Assembly (NCBI GenBank): GCA_049511335.1
Contig: JBEKYD010000004.1
Span: 11,394-75,393, forward strand
DNA from: JBEKYD01 sp049511335
Lineage (GTDB): Bacteria; Acidobacteriota; Terriglobia; Bryobacterales; Bryobacteraceae
DNA: 64,000 nucleotides
Reading direction: 5' to 3'
Shown here: one piece after another, positions 7,254 to 16,561 of the stretch
Numbering within the stretch: the first letter of the stretch is position 1
Layout of the letters: every line of letters begins with the position of its first letter
Notes under the pieces: generated by a model
Told to the model about the DNA's origin: nothing
What the model saw: the letters and a program-made list of their open reading frames with translations, nothing else
Database searches by the model: none
Position numbers and translations under genes: made by a program

Positions 7254-9020
7254 TCACTGGTGAACTGCCGTAAAGAGGGTCTGCACGCCCGGAACGCCGC
7301 CCAGGGTGAACGTGAGCGGGACAAGGTCGCTGTCAGGCACGGGGGGCACTACGACGTTGAACTGATAGAGCCCAACCAATCCGGGCGCCAAGCCCTGGTA
7401 ATGGAGGCTTGCGGCTGCCTGGCCGAAAAGAATCTGCAATGGTGACGAGAGCTGATTTTGAGCGGGCACGATCTGGCCGGCGGGAACGTTGGGCATTACC
7501 GGGCCGAATCCGACGCCGTACATCGTGATCGTCTCGCCCGGTTTTGCGGGTCTCGATGCCAGCCCCGGGATGGCGCCCGCCGGAAGAACGTAAGTCGCGG
7601 CGTCGGAGAGCAGTGCCACCACATACTGTTTCCCGCCGATCTGGAACGAGGGGGGCGCCAATAATCCCGGCTCGGCTGGATTTACGGCAACGCTTACGGG
7701 AGCGCTGGTTCCATTGGCGTAGGTGACGGTAAGCTCGAGCGCGCCTCCGGTAGCGATGTTGGATGGCAATTGAGCATTCACCTGGGTTGGGGAAATGTAA
7801 TCGACAAAGGCCGCTTGTCCTCCGATGGTGACGAAAACGCCATCGAGCGAAGTGGGGGCGTTGTTGCCGCTGAAATCCGCGCCAATCCAAGCGCGCGAAT
7901 CGGGCGCGAGGCCCGATCCATAGATCTCGACCCACGACCCCGGCGCGACGCTGGAGAAACCGCCGAAGCCCGACGCGCTGACCGCTCCGCTCACGGAAGG
8001 GGCCGGAAGTGGGCCACCATTCCAGGTCCAGGTGTCGGCGAGGATGACCGAGTTGGGATCGGCCCCGGCCGCGCCCCCGAACAATACCGCGAAATCGTGA
8101 GCGGCGTCGTACGCCATGGCGTGGCTGTCTCGCGTCGAAGGGCTGGTTTGCGGAGAGTGCTGAGTCCAGCGGGAACCATCCCACACCCACGTGTCGTTCA
8201 GATCCGAGAAAATCACGGTGATTCCGTTGAAGGCGTATACGCCGCCTCCAAACAGGACAGCTTCGCTGTGGGCGGAATCGTATCCCATGGCCGGGCTCTC
8301 TCGCGCCGAAGGGCTGGTTTGCGGAGATGGCTTTGTCCAGTTGGACCCATCCCAGAGCCACGTGTCGTTGAGGAGGGCGCCATTGTTGTTTCCCCCGAAC
8401 AGGACAACTCGAGCATGGGCGGAATCGTATGCCATGGCGCCGAAGCTTCGCCCTGGCGGGCTCAACTGCGGAGATTCCTGGGTCCAGTTCGTGCCGTCCC
8501 AGACCCAGGTATCCGCGAACTGGATGGCGCTAGTTCCGGCAAACAGGACGACCTGACCGTGCCCGGAGTCGAAAGCCATGGCATGTGCGAAACGAGCGGG
8601 TGGGCTCGATTGCGGAAATTTCTGTGTCCAGTTGGAGCCGTCCCACACCCAGGTGTCACTGAAGTAGCCGGGGCCGAGGAGGCTGGCTTCGCCGTTTCCG
8701 CCGAACAGGACCACCTGGCCGTGGACGGAATCGTATGCCATGGCGTGAGCTTCCCGCGCCGGAGGGCTGTTTTGCGGAAACTTCTGCGTCCAGTTGGCCC
8801 CGTCCCACACCCACGTGTCGTTATACAGGCCGTTGTTGGCGTTTTCTCCGCCGAACAAGACCACCTGGCCGTGGGCGGAATCGTATGCCATGGCATGAGC
8901 GAAACGAGAAGGCGGGCTGGCTGGCGGAGACTGCCTGGCCCAGCCGGCGTTCTGGGCCGCCATAGCCGGTGCAAGAAGCAACGCCAGGGCCGCAAGGGCC
9001 GGCCACTTTGGTATTCTCAA
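7254..9020 (-). CDS. Secreted Kelch-like repeat protein with TIGR03437-type C-terminal domain
   Basis: The start is placed at TTG 9020, because GAGGA lies upstream and the product then begins with a clean signal peptide (IPKWPALAALALLLAPAMAAQ); the longer frame to 9218 adds about 66 unlikely residues. After the signal come six units of about 50-60 residues, each ending in a D-T-W-(V/L/T)-W-(D/N)-G motif, usually followed by (A/S/T)NWT, and containing VVLFGG, which is a Kelch-type beta-propeller pattern. The last 230 or so residues (VSASGFGGFSSVAPGSWVEIYGSGL onward) form the Ig-like domain found at the end of many Solibacter secreted proteins. Probably extracellular or outer-membrane associated. 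Function unknown. Confidence 0.85.
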   Translation of the reverse strand: MRIPKWPALAALALLLAPAMAAQNAGWARQSPPASPPSRFAHAMAYDSAHGQVVLFGGENANNGLYNDTWVWDGANWTQKFPQNSPPAREAHAMAYDSVHGQVVLFGGNGEASLLGPGYFSDTWVWDGSNWTQKFPQSSPPARFAHAMAFDSGHGQVVLFAGTSAIQFADTWVWDGTNWTQESPQLSPPGRSFGAMAYDSAHARVVLFGGNNNGALLNDTWLWDGSNWTKPSPQTSPSARESPAMGYDSAHSEAVLFGGGVYAFNGITVIFSDLNDTWVWDGSRWTQHSPQTSPSTRDSHAMAYDAAHDFAVLFGGAAGADPNSVILADTWTWNGGPLPAPSVSGAVSASGFGGFSSVAPGSWVEIYGSGLAPDSRAWIGADFSGNNAPTSLDGVFVTIGGQAAFVDYISPTQVNAQLPSNIATGGALELTVTYANGTSAPVSVAVNPAEPGLLAPPSFQIGGKQYVVALLSDAATYVLPAGAIPGLASRPAKPGETITMYGVGFGPVMPNVPAGQIVPAQNQLSSPLQILFGQAAASLHYQGLAPGLVGLYQFNVVVPPVPDSDLVPLTFTLGGVPGVQTLFTAVHQ

Positions 9021-9186
9021 GGGTCGATGTCCTCGGAATTGCTGGTAGCTGAACTGCGAACGGCTTTCGCCATCAGTGTATGACGCGGCGGAAGGCTTTC
9101 CGGTTGTGGTTGTTTGGCGTCGGGCGAGGTAAGCCGTGTTACCACGGCGAATGTAGCGCAATAAAGCAAGACGAACGGTGGTTTCT

Positions 9187-9657
9187 ATGAATGCTCTGCC
9201 AAACTTTCCGCGCATCACGCCGTTTCTTTGGTTCGACTCGAACGCCGAAGAGGCGGTCGAGTTCTATTTGAGCGTGTTTCAAAACTCGCGGCGGCTTGAC
9301 GAGCTGCGCAATACCCACGAACGCCAAGGGCCGAAGGGCGGCATTCTCACCATTGCCTTCGAGCTCGATGGCCAGAAGTTTACGGCGCTCAACGGCGGCC
9401 CGGCGCATCAATTCACCGAAGCAATTTCATTCGTGGTGCGATGCGACACGCAGCGGGAAGTGGACCACTACTGGTCGAAGCTTTCGGCCGGCGGCAAGGA
9501 GATTCAATGCGGCTGGCTGAAGGACAAGTTCGGTGTTTGCTGGCAAATTGTGCCCGCGCGCCTGCCCGACCTCATCCAGCACCCGAAGGCGATGCAAGCG
9601 ATGCTGCAGATGAAGAAGCTCGACATTGCGGAGCTGGAACGCGCGGCGGAGTCGTGA
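9187..9657 (+). CDS. VOC family (PhnB-like, '3-demethylubiquinone methyltransferase') protein
   Basis: This protein of about 156 residues opens with ITPFLWFDSNAEEAVEFYLSVF and has DGQKFTALNGGP and FGVCWQIVPARLPDL, the signatures of PhnB-like glyoxalase-fold proteins. These are often mislabelled as 3-demethylubiquinone-9 3-methyltransferases. ATG 9187 is preferred to GTG 9178. It is monocistronic and divergent from the Kelch-type gene. Actual ligand unknown. Confidence 0.85.
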   Translation: MNALPNFPRITPFLWFDSNAEEAVEFYLSVFQNSRRLDELRNTHERQGPKGGILTIAFELDGQKFTALNGGPAHQFTEAISFVVRCDTQREVDHYWSKLSAGGKEIQCGWLKDKFGVCWQIVPARLPDLIQHPKAMQAMLQMKKLDIAELERAAES

Positions 9658-9767
9658 GTAGTCCATAAGGAGCGTACCCGACCAGATCCGGCGACCGCTC
9701 GGTTGACAGTCGCGGCTCCGACTCGCGGGTCTCGTGGAGGTTCGAGGATGACGGGACGGGACTGAAG

Positions 9768-11570
9768 CTAATGAAGCTCGACAGGGTTGCTTACCGCGGT
9801 CATCTTGCCCGTGAGGGTCTCCTGGATCAGGACTCGGAGGTTATAGGCGCCGGGCGGGGCGTGGAGCGAGAGGGAGACGGTGAGACCCGTGGCCGAAAGC
9901 GCTTCGAAGCCGGGGGCTTTCAGGGCCAGGTCGGCTACCGCCTGCCGGCCGACGACGAAATTACCGGCGCCATCGAGCAGCGCCGCGATCACGGTCAGCT
10001 TTTGGGTACGGCGGTCTTTTTTTCTCTCGAAATTCAGCCGGCTGACGTCGATCCAGGCCTTGGCGACGACCCTGGGGCCGGTATCGGAAGTGCCGGGCTC
10101 GGCGGTGATGCGGGCGGCAATGCCGGAAGGCGAATCGGTACTCATCAAGAGGCGATCGCGGTCCGGCGGGCGCGACTGGCCGACGGCGGGCGCCTCCTTG
10201 GCGGGGGCGTCTCTAGGGGGCGCGTAGTAGCCGATGCGCGCTTCCACGGTGTCATGGCGGCCGCCGGTGAGCCGGACTTTCAATGGATGATACTTGCCGT
10301 CCTGGACCACGTCATTGGGAGCGAAACCGAGCACGTACATGACCTCGGGGAGGGCGCCGAGGCGGCGCAACCCGAGGGCCAGATCGTTATTGTTGTGGAA
10401 GAACTGGCCGCCGGTCGATGAGGCCAGCATCGCCAATGGATCGTCCTTGGCATCCTGGACGCGGCTCTGCACCCGAATTTCGGCGACTTGCACGCCGCGG
10501 CCCTGCATTAACGGTGACGGTGACGGTCTGCTGGCATCGCCGCTCGGAATCATGGCGTGGAGTCCCATCGGTTGCGCGGCGCTGACGATCACGCCGGCGT
10601 GGAGCGCCGCCGTGCTGAGCGCCTGCAGCTCTCGCTCCTGGCCTTCGGCAAGGAATCCGGCGGAAGTTAGCAGCACCAACCGCTCGCCCGGCATTTTGCC
10701 CACCGCACTCACAACCGAAGCAATCGCGCGCATTGTGGCGGCGGTGTTGGCGCCGGCGTTTTCCCAGATGGCTTCGGCCATCGCCTCCACGGCCCGCACC
10801 GCCGCCTGGTGGTCGTTGATATGCTGACACTGGTCAAACTGCGCCGCCTTGGCGTTCAGCAGATCGTTGTCCAGATGGTTGGCGATCAGGTAGGCTTCGT
10901 ATGCCTGGATGACGAGGCACTGGTGAAGCTCGTCGGAATATCTCGCGTGGGGCTCGACCGCTTCGATGGCCCGGCGGAGCTCCGGCACGTCGTTGGTGAA
11001 TTCGACGGTTTGGGCCAAGGCCGTAGTGAAGATCGCCACCAGATCGCCGGGCGCGAGAGCTTCGGAGACGAACTTTTTCGCGGCAGTTTTGCCGTAGACC
11101 AGGCTGGCAAAGTCGGTATTCAGATCGTCCAGCACGAGCGCGATATAACGTCTCCGCGATTCGGAGTTCGGCTGGGGGGCGACAGCCGGCGAAGACGCGT
11201 TTCCCGGGGCGGCGCTCGGAGCGGCTTCGAACGCGCCGGCGCGCGGGAAGGTCTCGACGGAAAAGGCGGAAATCTCCCGCTTCTTCCCCGCGTCGAAAAT
11301 TTCGAAATCCTCGCGTTTGAGACCGGGGATTGCGACTCCCTTGGAGTCGCGAACCACGGCCGGGACTTCCACCAGTTCCACCTGGGTGCGGATAACGGCA
11401 GGCGAGGGCGACGGCGAATATGGGCTGGCGTGCAACCTCATCTCACCGGCGCCGATCGGCGTTTGAGCGGAGAGGGCCGCGGCGAGGGAGAGTAGAGGAA
11501 TGACGCTAGCGACGAATCGCCACGCTTGGTAGAAGGTTACGAACATCGGACCATCGTTATTGTATGTCAT
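9768..11570 (-). CDS. VWFA-related Acidobacterial domain protein (TIGR03436 type)
   Basis: The start is ATG 11570, which overlaps the permease stop (ATGA at 11567-11570); ATG 11546 is an alternative. A signal sequence (FVASVIPLLSLAAALSAQ) is followed by TQVELVEVPAVVRDSKG and IPGLKREDFEIFDAGKKREI, the start of the VWFA-related domain family known almost only from Acidobacteria. YIALVLDDLNTDF supplies an Asp-rich MIDAS-like strand. The C-terminus (about 150 residues) is beta-rich and resembles a carboxypeptidase-like fold. Probably secreted. It is the last gene of the brnT-brnA-permease chain. Confidence 0.85.
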   Translation of the reverse strand: MTYNNDGPMFVTFYQAWRFVASVIPLLSLAAALSAQTPIGAGEMRLHASPYSPSPSPAVIRTQVELVEVPAVVRDSKGVAIPGLKREDFEIFDAGKKREISAFSVETFPRAGAFEAAPSAAPGNASSPAVAPQPNSESRRRYIALVLDDLNTDFASLVYGKTAAKKFVSEALAPGDLVAIFTTALAQTVEFTNDVPELRRAIEAVEPHARYSDELHQCLVIQAYEAYLIANHLDNDLLNAKAAQFDQCQHINDHQAAVRAVEAMAEAIWENAGANTAATMRAIASVVSAVGKMPGERLVLLTSAGFLAEGQERELQALSTAALHAGVIVSAAQPMGLHAMIPSGDASRPSPSPLMQGRGVQVAEIRVQSRVQDAKDDPLAMLASSTGGQFFHNNNDLALGLRRLGALPEVMYVLGFAPNDVVQDGKYHPLKVRLTGGRHDTVEARIGYYAPPRDAPAKEAPAVGQSRPPDRDRLLMSTDSPSGIAARITAEPGTSDTGPRVVAKAWIDVSRLNFERKKDRRTQKLTVIAALLDGAGNFVVGRQAVADLALKAPGFEALSATGLTVSLSLHAPPGAYNLRVLIQETLTGKMTAVSNPVELH

Positions 11571-14050
11571 TCGTAGTGAAGGGCTCGATTGGGATCGATT
11601 GCGGCCGCGCGGCGAGCGGGAATATACGATGCCAGCATGGTGACGGCGACCAGGGCCAAGGGGACGAAGAGGAACGTCCACGGGTCGAAGATACCTCGTT
11701 CCGCGAGACGCGTGAATAGCGCACGGATTCCGTGAACGAGTCCTAGACTTCCGGCGAGTCCGGCGGCGGTTCCGAGCAAAGCGAGCCTGAGACCTTGGTT
11801 TAGCACCATGCGCAAGATGTCGAGCCTTCCGGCGCCAATTGCCATCCGTATGCCGATCTCACGCGTGCGCCGGCTCACGGAGTACGCAATCAGCGCGTAA
11901 AGGCCGATCACCGCCAGGCTGAGACCCAACAGCCCCATCGTCCCCACGAGTTGCACGACCAAGCGTAAAGTCTGCAGGCTTTGGCGCCGATAATATTCAT
12001 GCATGGTGCGTACATTGAACACGGGCTGACGGGCATCGACAGAGGCCACAAGCGTTCGGAGGGCCCCGAGCAAATTGCCGGCATTGGCAGCGCCGGTCTC
12101 GACCATCAGCGTCATACCGGCCTGAGGGTTCTGTGCCAAGGGCCGATAGAAAAATGGCGCGCGATCCTCACCCACGAACGCATACCAGGTGGTTTTGGCT
12201 ACCCCGATCACTTCAACCCACGGACCGCCGCGATCACCCAGCCGGAACCGCTTGCCGATGGGGTCGGAATTCGGCCAGTAAGTGGACGCGAACACCTCGT
12301 TAATTACGGCTACCTGAGCGGAGGCAGCGGCATCGGTGGCGCGAAACCCCCGGCCCCGCACCAGTGGCGTTCCCATGGTTTCAAAGTACTGGTCGCTCAC
12401 GGTGTAGGTATACGCGGAGCGGCTCTCCCTGCCGGGCAGGGACTCGACGCCTTCCGGTAAGATGCTTGCCAACGGAGGAACGAACTCGGTAGGCGTCATC
12501 TGCGAAAGCGCGGCGTGGTTCACGCCGGGGAGCCGGCGCGCCCGTTCGAGAAGGGTTCGATAGAATTCGCCGGTCTGTTCGGGGGTGTAGCGAACGAGCG
12601 TGGGATCGAAAGACATCATCGCCAGGCGGTCGGTTCGGAAGCCGGGATTGGCAAATGGCGTGGATTGGAAGGTGCGGATGAAGAGCGCCTCGCCGCACAG
12701 CAGCATCAGCGTCACTGCGACCTGCCCGGCGACCAGAGCGCTGCGTCCCCAGGTGCGGCCAACGGAGCCGCCGGTCTCGCCGGCCTTAAGGGCGGGGACC
12801 AGGCCGGCGCGCACGCTTCGGATGGCGGGCGCGAGCCCAAACAGCAAGGCGCTCAGAACTGTGGCGGCGAGGCTGAACATCAAAACGCGATGGTCCAGTT
12901 GGAAGGACAGATATTGCGGCAGATCGGTGGAGAACGAAACGACGTTCGATAGATAGCGCACGCCGGAGTTGGCAACAAGCAGGCCGAGCGCGCCGCCGGC
13001 CAGCGCCAGAATCGAACTTTCGGTGAGCAGTTGCTGGACGAGGCGCCGCCGTCCCGCGCCGATCGCCAAACGCACGGCCATCTCGCGCGAGCGCGCTCCG
13101 GCGCGGCCGAGCAGAAGACTCGCCACATTCGCGCAGGCGGCCAGCAGGACCAAAATGGAGATTCCCAGCATCATGGCGGACAGCGCCACATTCTGCGGCC
13201 ATTGTGCTGCTCGCGCCTGGAACTCTGTGCGGACCATGAACCCACGATTCGAATCTGTGTCGGGATAAGCGGCCGCAAGGCGCTTTGCGAGCGCGGCGGT
13301 CTCAGCGCCGGCCGTTGCCGCGCTGATTCCCGGCTTGAGCCGGCCTTTCACCGTGAACCAACGCAAGCTGCGCTGGCGGATCGCCGATTCGCCCCAGGAG
13401 GCGACTCGCGGCAGCATCATGATGGGGATGTAGATGTCCGGATGGAGGATTGGCTCGGTTCCGATAAAGAATTGCGGCGCAACGCCGATGACCGTGAATT
13501 CGACGTCGTTCATGCGGAGGGTGCGGCCGACAATCTTCGGATCCGCGCCGAAGTCCTGTTGCCATGCGCGATAACTCAGCACGGCTACGGCGTTGCGGCC
13601 GGGGACACGGTCTTCTTCCGTGGAGAAGCCGCGGCCGAGCGAGGGTTGTATCTCGAAATCGCGGAAATAGTTGCCGCTGACGGCGATTGCCTGCTTCAGT
13701 TGGGGTAACTCGTTTGGCTTCTCAACCACTCCGGTGCGCAGGTCCGTAAACGCGATCAAACCGCGGAAGGACCGATTCCGGTCGCGGAGATCGGCGTAAT
13801 CGGGATACGAGATTCCGCTATGGCCGCCAATGCGAGCACCGGGCGCCGTGCCGACGAGGGTTACGATTTCATTTGCCCTGGGTACGGAGAGCGGGCGCAG
13901 CAGAAGCGCATCCGCTATGCTGAACACCGCCGAAGTGGCGCCGATTCCAAGCGCCAATGAGAGTATCGCAATGGCGGTAAAGGTGGGGCTTTTCGGTAGC
14001 GTGCGTGCGGCGTAGCGCAGGTCCTGGAGGAGGTTGTCGATGAAGGTCAT
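11567..14050 (-). CDS. ADOP-type permease (duplicated MacB/FtsX permease, TIGR03434 type)
   Basis: This 827-residue protein begins with DLRYAARTLPKSPTFTAIAILSLALGIGA, the hallmark of the Acidobacterial duplicated orphan permease family. It has two MacB periplasmic-core plus FtsX halves: membrane segments at about 20-45, three near 280-400, one near 430-450, and three at about 700-815 (ending PARRAAAIDPNRALHYE). No ATPase gene is adjacent, which is typical of the 'orphan' family. Its start overlaps the brnA stop (ATGA at 14047-14050) and its stop overlaps the next start, so translation is coupled at both ends. Confidence 0.92.
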   Translation of the reverse strand: MTFIDNLLQDLRYAARTLPKSPTFTAIAILSLALGIGATSAVFSIADALLLRPLSVPRANEIVTLVGTAPGARIGGHSGISYPDYADLRDRNRSFRGLIAFTDLRTGVVEKPNELPQLKQAIAVSGNYFRDFEIQPSLGRGFSTEEDRVPGRNAVAVLSYRAWQQDFGADPKIVGRTLRMNDVEFTVIGVAPQFFIGTEPILHPDIYIPIMMLPRVASWGESAIRQRSLRWFTVKGRLKPGISAATAGAETAALAKRLAAAYPDTDSNRGFMVRTEFQARAAQWPQNVALSAMMLGISILVLLAACANVASLLLGRAGARSREMAVRLAIGAGRRRLVQQLLTESSILALAGGALGLLVANSGVRYLSNVVSFSTDLPQYLSFQLDHRVLMFSLAATVLSALLFGLAPAIRSVRAGLVPALKAGETGGSVGRTWGRSALVAGQVAVTLMLLCGEALFIRTFQSTPFANPGFRTDRLAMMSFDPTLVRYTPEQTGEFYRTLLERARRLPGVNHAALSQMTPTEFVPPLASILPEGVESLPGRESRSAYTYTVSDQYFETMGTPLVRGRGFRATDAAASAQVAVINEVFASTYWPNSDPIGKRFRLGDRGGPWVEVIGVAKTTWYAFVGEDRAPFFYRPLAQNPQAGMTLMVETGAANAGNLLGALRTLVASVDARQPVFNVRTMHEYYRRQSLQTLRLVVQLVGTMGLLGLSLAVIGLYALIAYSVSRRTREIGIRMAIGAGRLDILRMVLNQGLRLALLGTAAGLAGSLGLVHGIRALFTRLAERGIFDPWTFLFVPLALVAVTMLASYIPARRAAAIDPNRALHYE

Positions 14051-14352
14051 GGTCTTCGCCCCTCGCGGCGGAGCCCTTCGTGCACCAGCATCTTGAGCAA
14101 GGTTTGGTACCCGATGCCTTTGCGCGTGGCGATCTCGCGAGCTTTCGCCAAATCGGGCCCGGGCAAGCGCAATGCAATCTGAGTGGTGGCTGTCCGGTTC
14201 AGTTGGCCTACCAGGCGCGACCCTTTTGGGACGTTTCCCTTCTGCGCCGTAGCCGATTTTTGCTTTACGAACGTGCGGCCCTCACGACCGGCCCACCAGT
14301 CCGCCTCTTCCGCTTCGCTCGCGAACTTAGGCAACTCGTTTGTCTTTTTCAT
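14047..14352 (-). CDS. brnA: BrnA-like antitoxin
   Basis: This 101-residue protein has a SEAEEADWWAGREG segment and a C-terminal ribbon-helix-helix-like region (TTQIALRLPGPDLAKAREIATRKGIGYQTLLKMLVHEGL), as in BrnA/CopG-type antitoxins of BrnT. It lies four bases after brnT, the usual toxin-first order for this system. Its stop is shared in an ATGA overlap with the permease gene, which is unusual for an antitoxin. Confidence 0.88.
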   Translation of the reverse strand: MKKTNELPKFASEAEEADWWAGREGRTFVKQKSATAQKGNVPKGSRLVGQLNRTATTQIALRLPGPDLAKAREIATRKGIGYQTLLKMLVHEGLRREGRRP

Positions 14353-14356
14353 CGCG

Positions 14357-14632
14357 TTATTCCCCTTGCACCCGCCTTGTCAGGTAGTCCTTTTTCTGTC
14401 CGGCGTCCAGATCGTACGCCGTCACGACCCGGATGGCTTCGCCCCGTTCGGTTACGATAGCGGCCAGCAACCTTCCCTCGTTCGTTTCGCAGTAGTAGAC
14501 ATAGCGCGGCTCCTGTAGCACATCTTGTTTGTAGATCAGGATCGGGTTGTTCGAAAGGCCCTCCTCTACCTCCGCGGCCTTGATCCGGTGAGCTCGAATC
14601 TTGCGGAGGTTGTTCTCGTCCCAGTCGAACAC
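14357..14632 (-). CDS. brnT: BrnT-like ribonuclease toxin
   Basis: Starting at GTG 14632 gives about 91 residues beginning FDWDENNLRKIRAHRI, the normal BrnT N-terminus. Later parts (EPRYVYYCETNEGRLLAAIVTERGEAIRVVTAY) fit the RelE-like fold. BrnT is a ribosome-independent RNase in its family. The frame stays open upstream to 14749, but that part shows no family similarity and overlaps the region of the divergent ppx gene. No Shine-Dalgarno is seen. A TACAAT hexamer on this strand ends ten bases before the GTG. Confidence 0.82.
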   Translation of the reverse strand: MFDWDENNLRKIRAHRIKAAEVEEGLSNNPILIYKQDVLQEPRYVYYCETNEGRLLAAIVTERGEAIRVVTAYDLDAGQKKDYLTRRVQGE

Positions 14633-14642
14633 GTCACTTTCT

Positions 14643-14661
14643 ATTGTATATGCAACGCATA
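14643..14661 (-). promoter_or_regulatory. brnTA promoter/operator candidate
   Basis: On the minus strand TACAAT (14643-14648) lies ten bases before the brnT GTG. It touches the palindrome TATGC-AAC-GCATA (14649-14661, plus-strand reading), a plausible BrnA site. The inferred transcript would have almost no leader. Confidence 0.5.
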
Positions 14662-14780
14662 GTGTCGCCGATGTCCACAGCTTCCTTTCTACCACGGTCG
14701 TAAGGTCGGTGCGGCGAGTAATCTGTAAAGAACACCACCACGGCGCCATGCCGTTCAGCCGCTTCGTCGATTAGCATGGA

Positions 14781-16319
14781 GTGGTGCCCCGTTATGCGGC
14801 CGTCGATATCGGCAGCAACTCGATTCGGATGGAGGCCGCGGAAGCGGTTCCGGGTCAAGGGACGCGGATTCTGGCTTCCGATCGCGAAGTGACGCGCCTG
14901 GGCGAAAGCGTGTTTCGCACGGGCGTGGTGAGTGAAGACGCCATGCGGGCGAGTTGCGCGGTGCTCGCGCGAATGGCGGAGTTGTACCGGCGGCTGGACG
15001 TGATTGGCGTGCGGGCGGTCGCGACCAGCGCGATTCGCGACACGCGCAACCAGAAGACGTTTTTGGAGCGCGGGTCGGCGGCGCTGGGCGTACCGATCGA
15101 GATCATCTCGGGACGGGAAGAGGCGCGGCTGATCCACCTGGGGGTGGAGAGCACCTGGCCGCAGGGGGACAAGCGCGCGCTGATCCTCGATATCGGGGGC
15201 GGCAGCGCGGAAATTGTGGCGGTGGAGCAGGGGCAGTTGCGCGAGGCTTTTTCGCGGCCGTTAGGGGCGGTGCGGCTGAACGAGATCTTTTTGGAAGACG
15301 ACCCACCTACGCCGCGCCAGTTGCACCGCATGCACCAGTTCATCGAAGGGAAGCTTTCGGAAGCGGTGCGGAGGCTGGGGCGGAACGGGTGGGAGCGGGC
15401 GATTGCGACTTCGGCTACGGCGTCGGCGGTGGCGAGCGCGGTGGCGCGGCTGCCGGGCGCGGGGCGGGAGGAAATCGACCGGCTGCGCGTTTCCACGGCG
15501 CAAGTACGCAAGTTGTACCGGAAGCTTTCCGGGCGCGACCTGGCGGGGCGGCGGAAGGTGACCGGCATCGGGCCGCGGCGCGCGGAAATCATCGTTCCGG
15601 GCTTGGCCGTGCTGCAGGATTTTCTGGACGCGTTTGGGTTGCGCGGCTTCTACTATTCGCGGGCCGGCGTGAGAGACGGCATCATTGCAGATCTCGCGGC
15701 GCGCAACGTGGGCGCCGAGCGGGCGCGTTTGAGCCGTGAGCAGCGCCGCGAAGTGGAGCAACTGGCGCGGCGCTTCGGCGTGCCGCTCGACCGGGCGCGG
15801 GCCGTGGCGCACATGTCCCACCTGCTGTTCCTGGCCTTGCAGCCGCTGCACAGCCTGCCGGCGACGTATGGGAAGCTGCTCGAAGCGGCGTCCTACCTGG
15901 CCGATGTGGGGCACTATGTTTCGAGCTCCAGCCATCACAAACACTCCTATTACGTGATTGCGAATTCGGACCTGGCCGGCTTTACGGAGCGCGAGCGGCT
16001 GACCATCGCGGCTCTGTGCCGCTATCATCGCAAGGCGCTGCCTTCGGCCATGCACGCCGCGGTTCAACACGTGCCCGTGGAGGAGCGCCGGCCGCTGGCG
16101 CTGATGATTCCGCTGGTGCGCCTGGCGGATAACCTGGTGGGCGACGAGCCGCAGCAACACATCGATGGCGTGGCGTGCAAGCTGCAGAACGGCCAGGTGA
16201 CTCTGGAGATTCGCGCGACCGGCGATCTGGACCTGGCGGAGTGGGGCGCCGAGCAAGCCGGGGAAGCGTTTCGGCTGATTTATAACCGGCCCATGGAAGT
16301 GACGCGGGCGAAGGGGTAG
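14781..16319 (+). CDS. ppx: Ppx/GppA phosphatase with C-terminal HD domain
   Basis: This 512-residue protein has the ASKHA phosphate loops AAVDIGSNSIRM (6-17) and LDIGGGSAEI (136-145), with VRAVATSAIRDTRN (78-91) between them, as in exopolyphosphatase / pppGpp phosphatase enzymes. The second half (about 310-500) carries an HD-type helical domain (HMSHLLFLA, SSHHKHSYYVI). Such enzymes hydrolyse polyphosphate or pppGpp in the cytoplasm. The start is GTG 14781 after a short GGAG; the GTG at 14784 is equally possible. It is divergent from brnTA. Confidence 0.9.
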   Translation: MVPRYAAVDIGSNSIRMEAAEAVPGQGTRILASDREVTRLGESVFRTGVVSEDAMRASCAVLARMAELYRRLDVIGVRAVATSAIRDTRNQKTFLERGSAALGVPIEIISGREEARLIHLGVESTWPQGDKRALILDIGGGSAEIVAVEQGQLREAFSRPLGAVRLNEIFLEDDPPTPRQLHRMHQFIEGKLSEAVRRLGRNGWERAIATSATASAVASAVARLPGAGREEIDRLRVSTAQVRKLYRKLSGRDLAGRRKVTGIGPRRAEIIVPGLAVLQDFLDAFGLRGFYYSRAGVRDGIIADLAARNVGAERARLSREQRREVEQLARRFGVPLDRARAVAHMSHLLFLALQPLHSLPATYGKLLEAASYLADVGHYVSSSSHHKHSYYVIANSDLAGFTERERLTIAALCRYHRKALPSAMHAAVQHVPVEERRPLALMIPLVRLADNLVGDEPQQHIDGVACKLQNGQVTLEIRATGDLDLAEWGAEQAGEAFRLIYNRPMEVTRAKG

Positions 16320-16334
16320 CCCAGCAGCATGCTG

Positions 16335-16432
16335 GTGGGACAGACGATCGTTTGTTGTCGTCTGTCGAGCGGTCGACCTGAAGGGGAGCATGAGGAGCAT
16401 GACAGACGACACAAAACGATCGTCTGTCCCAC
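16335..16432. repeat. REP-like palindromic repeat, copy A
   Basis: GTGGGACAGACGATCG and its complement CGATCGTCTGTCCCAC bound a 98-bp unit with internal TCGTCTGTC...GACAGACGA arms and a variable loop. This is the same family as the copies around the RAYT at 47.6-48.6 kb and at 56.8 kb. It lies between ppx and the permease gene and could also act as a terminator hairpin. Confidence 0.85.
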
Positions 16433-16561
16433 AGACCTAGGGGAGCCGCAAACAGCCAGGCGCCAGAAAATGTTTGCGGATGGGAAAAGGTACTGAGGTG
16501 TTGTACTTCGGCACCTGTTAGACTGAAGTTGCAGCCCCACACCGCGGGCGGCACGGCAGTC

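Noticed and set aside
7770..9083. 437-codon plus-strand frame opposite the Kelch-type gene
   Set aside because: Repeats in it mirror the propeller repeats of the true gene; no signal peptide or known fold.
9178..9657. Literal call as ubiquinone methyltransferase
   Set aside because: The fold is glyoxalase/VOC without SAM motifs; the old name is a known annotation carry-over.
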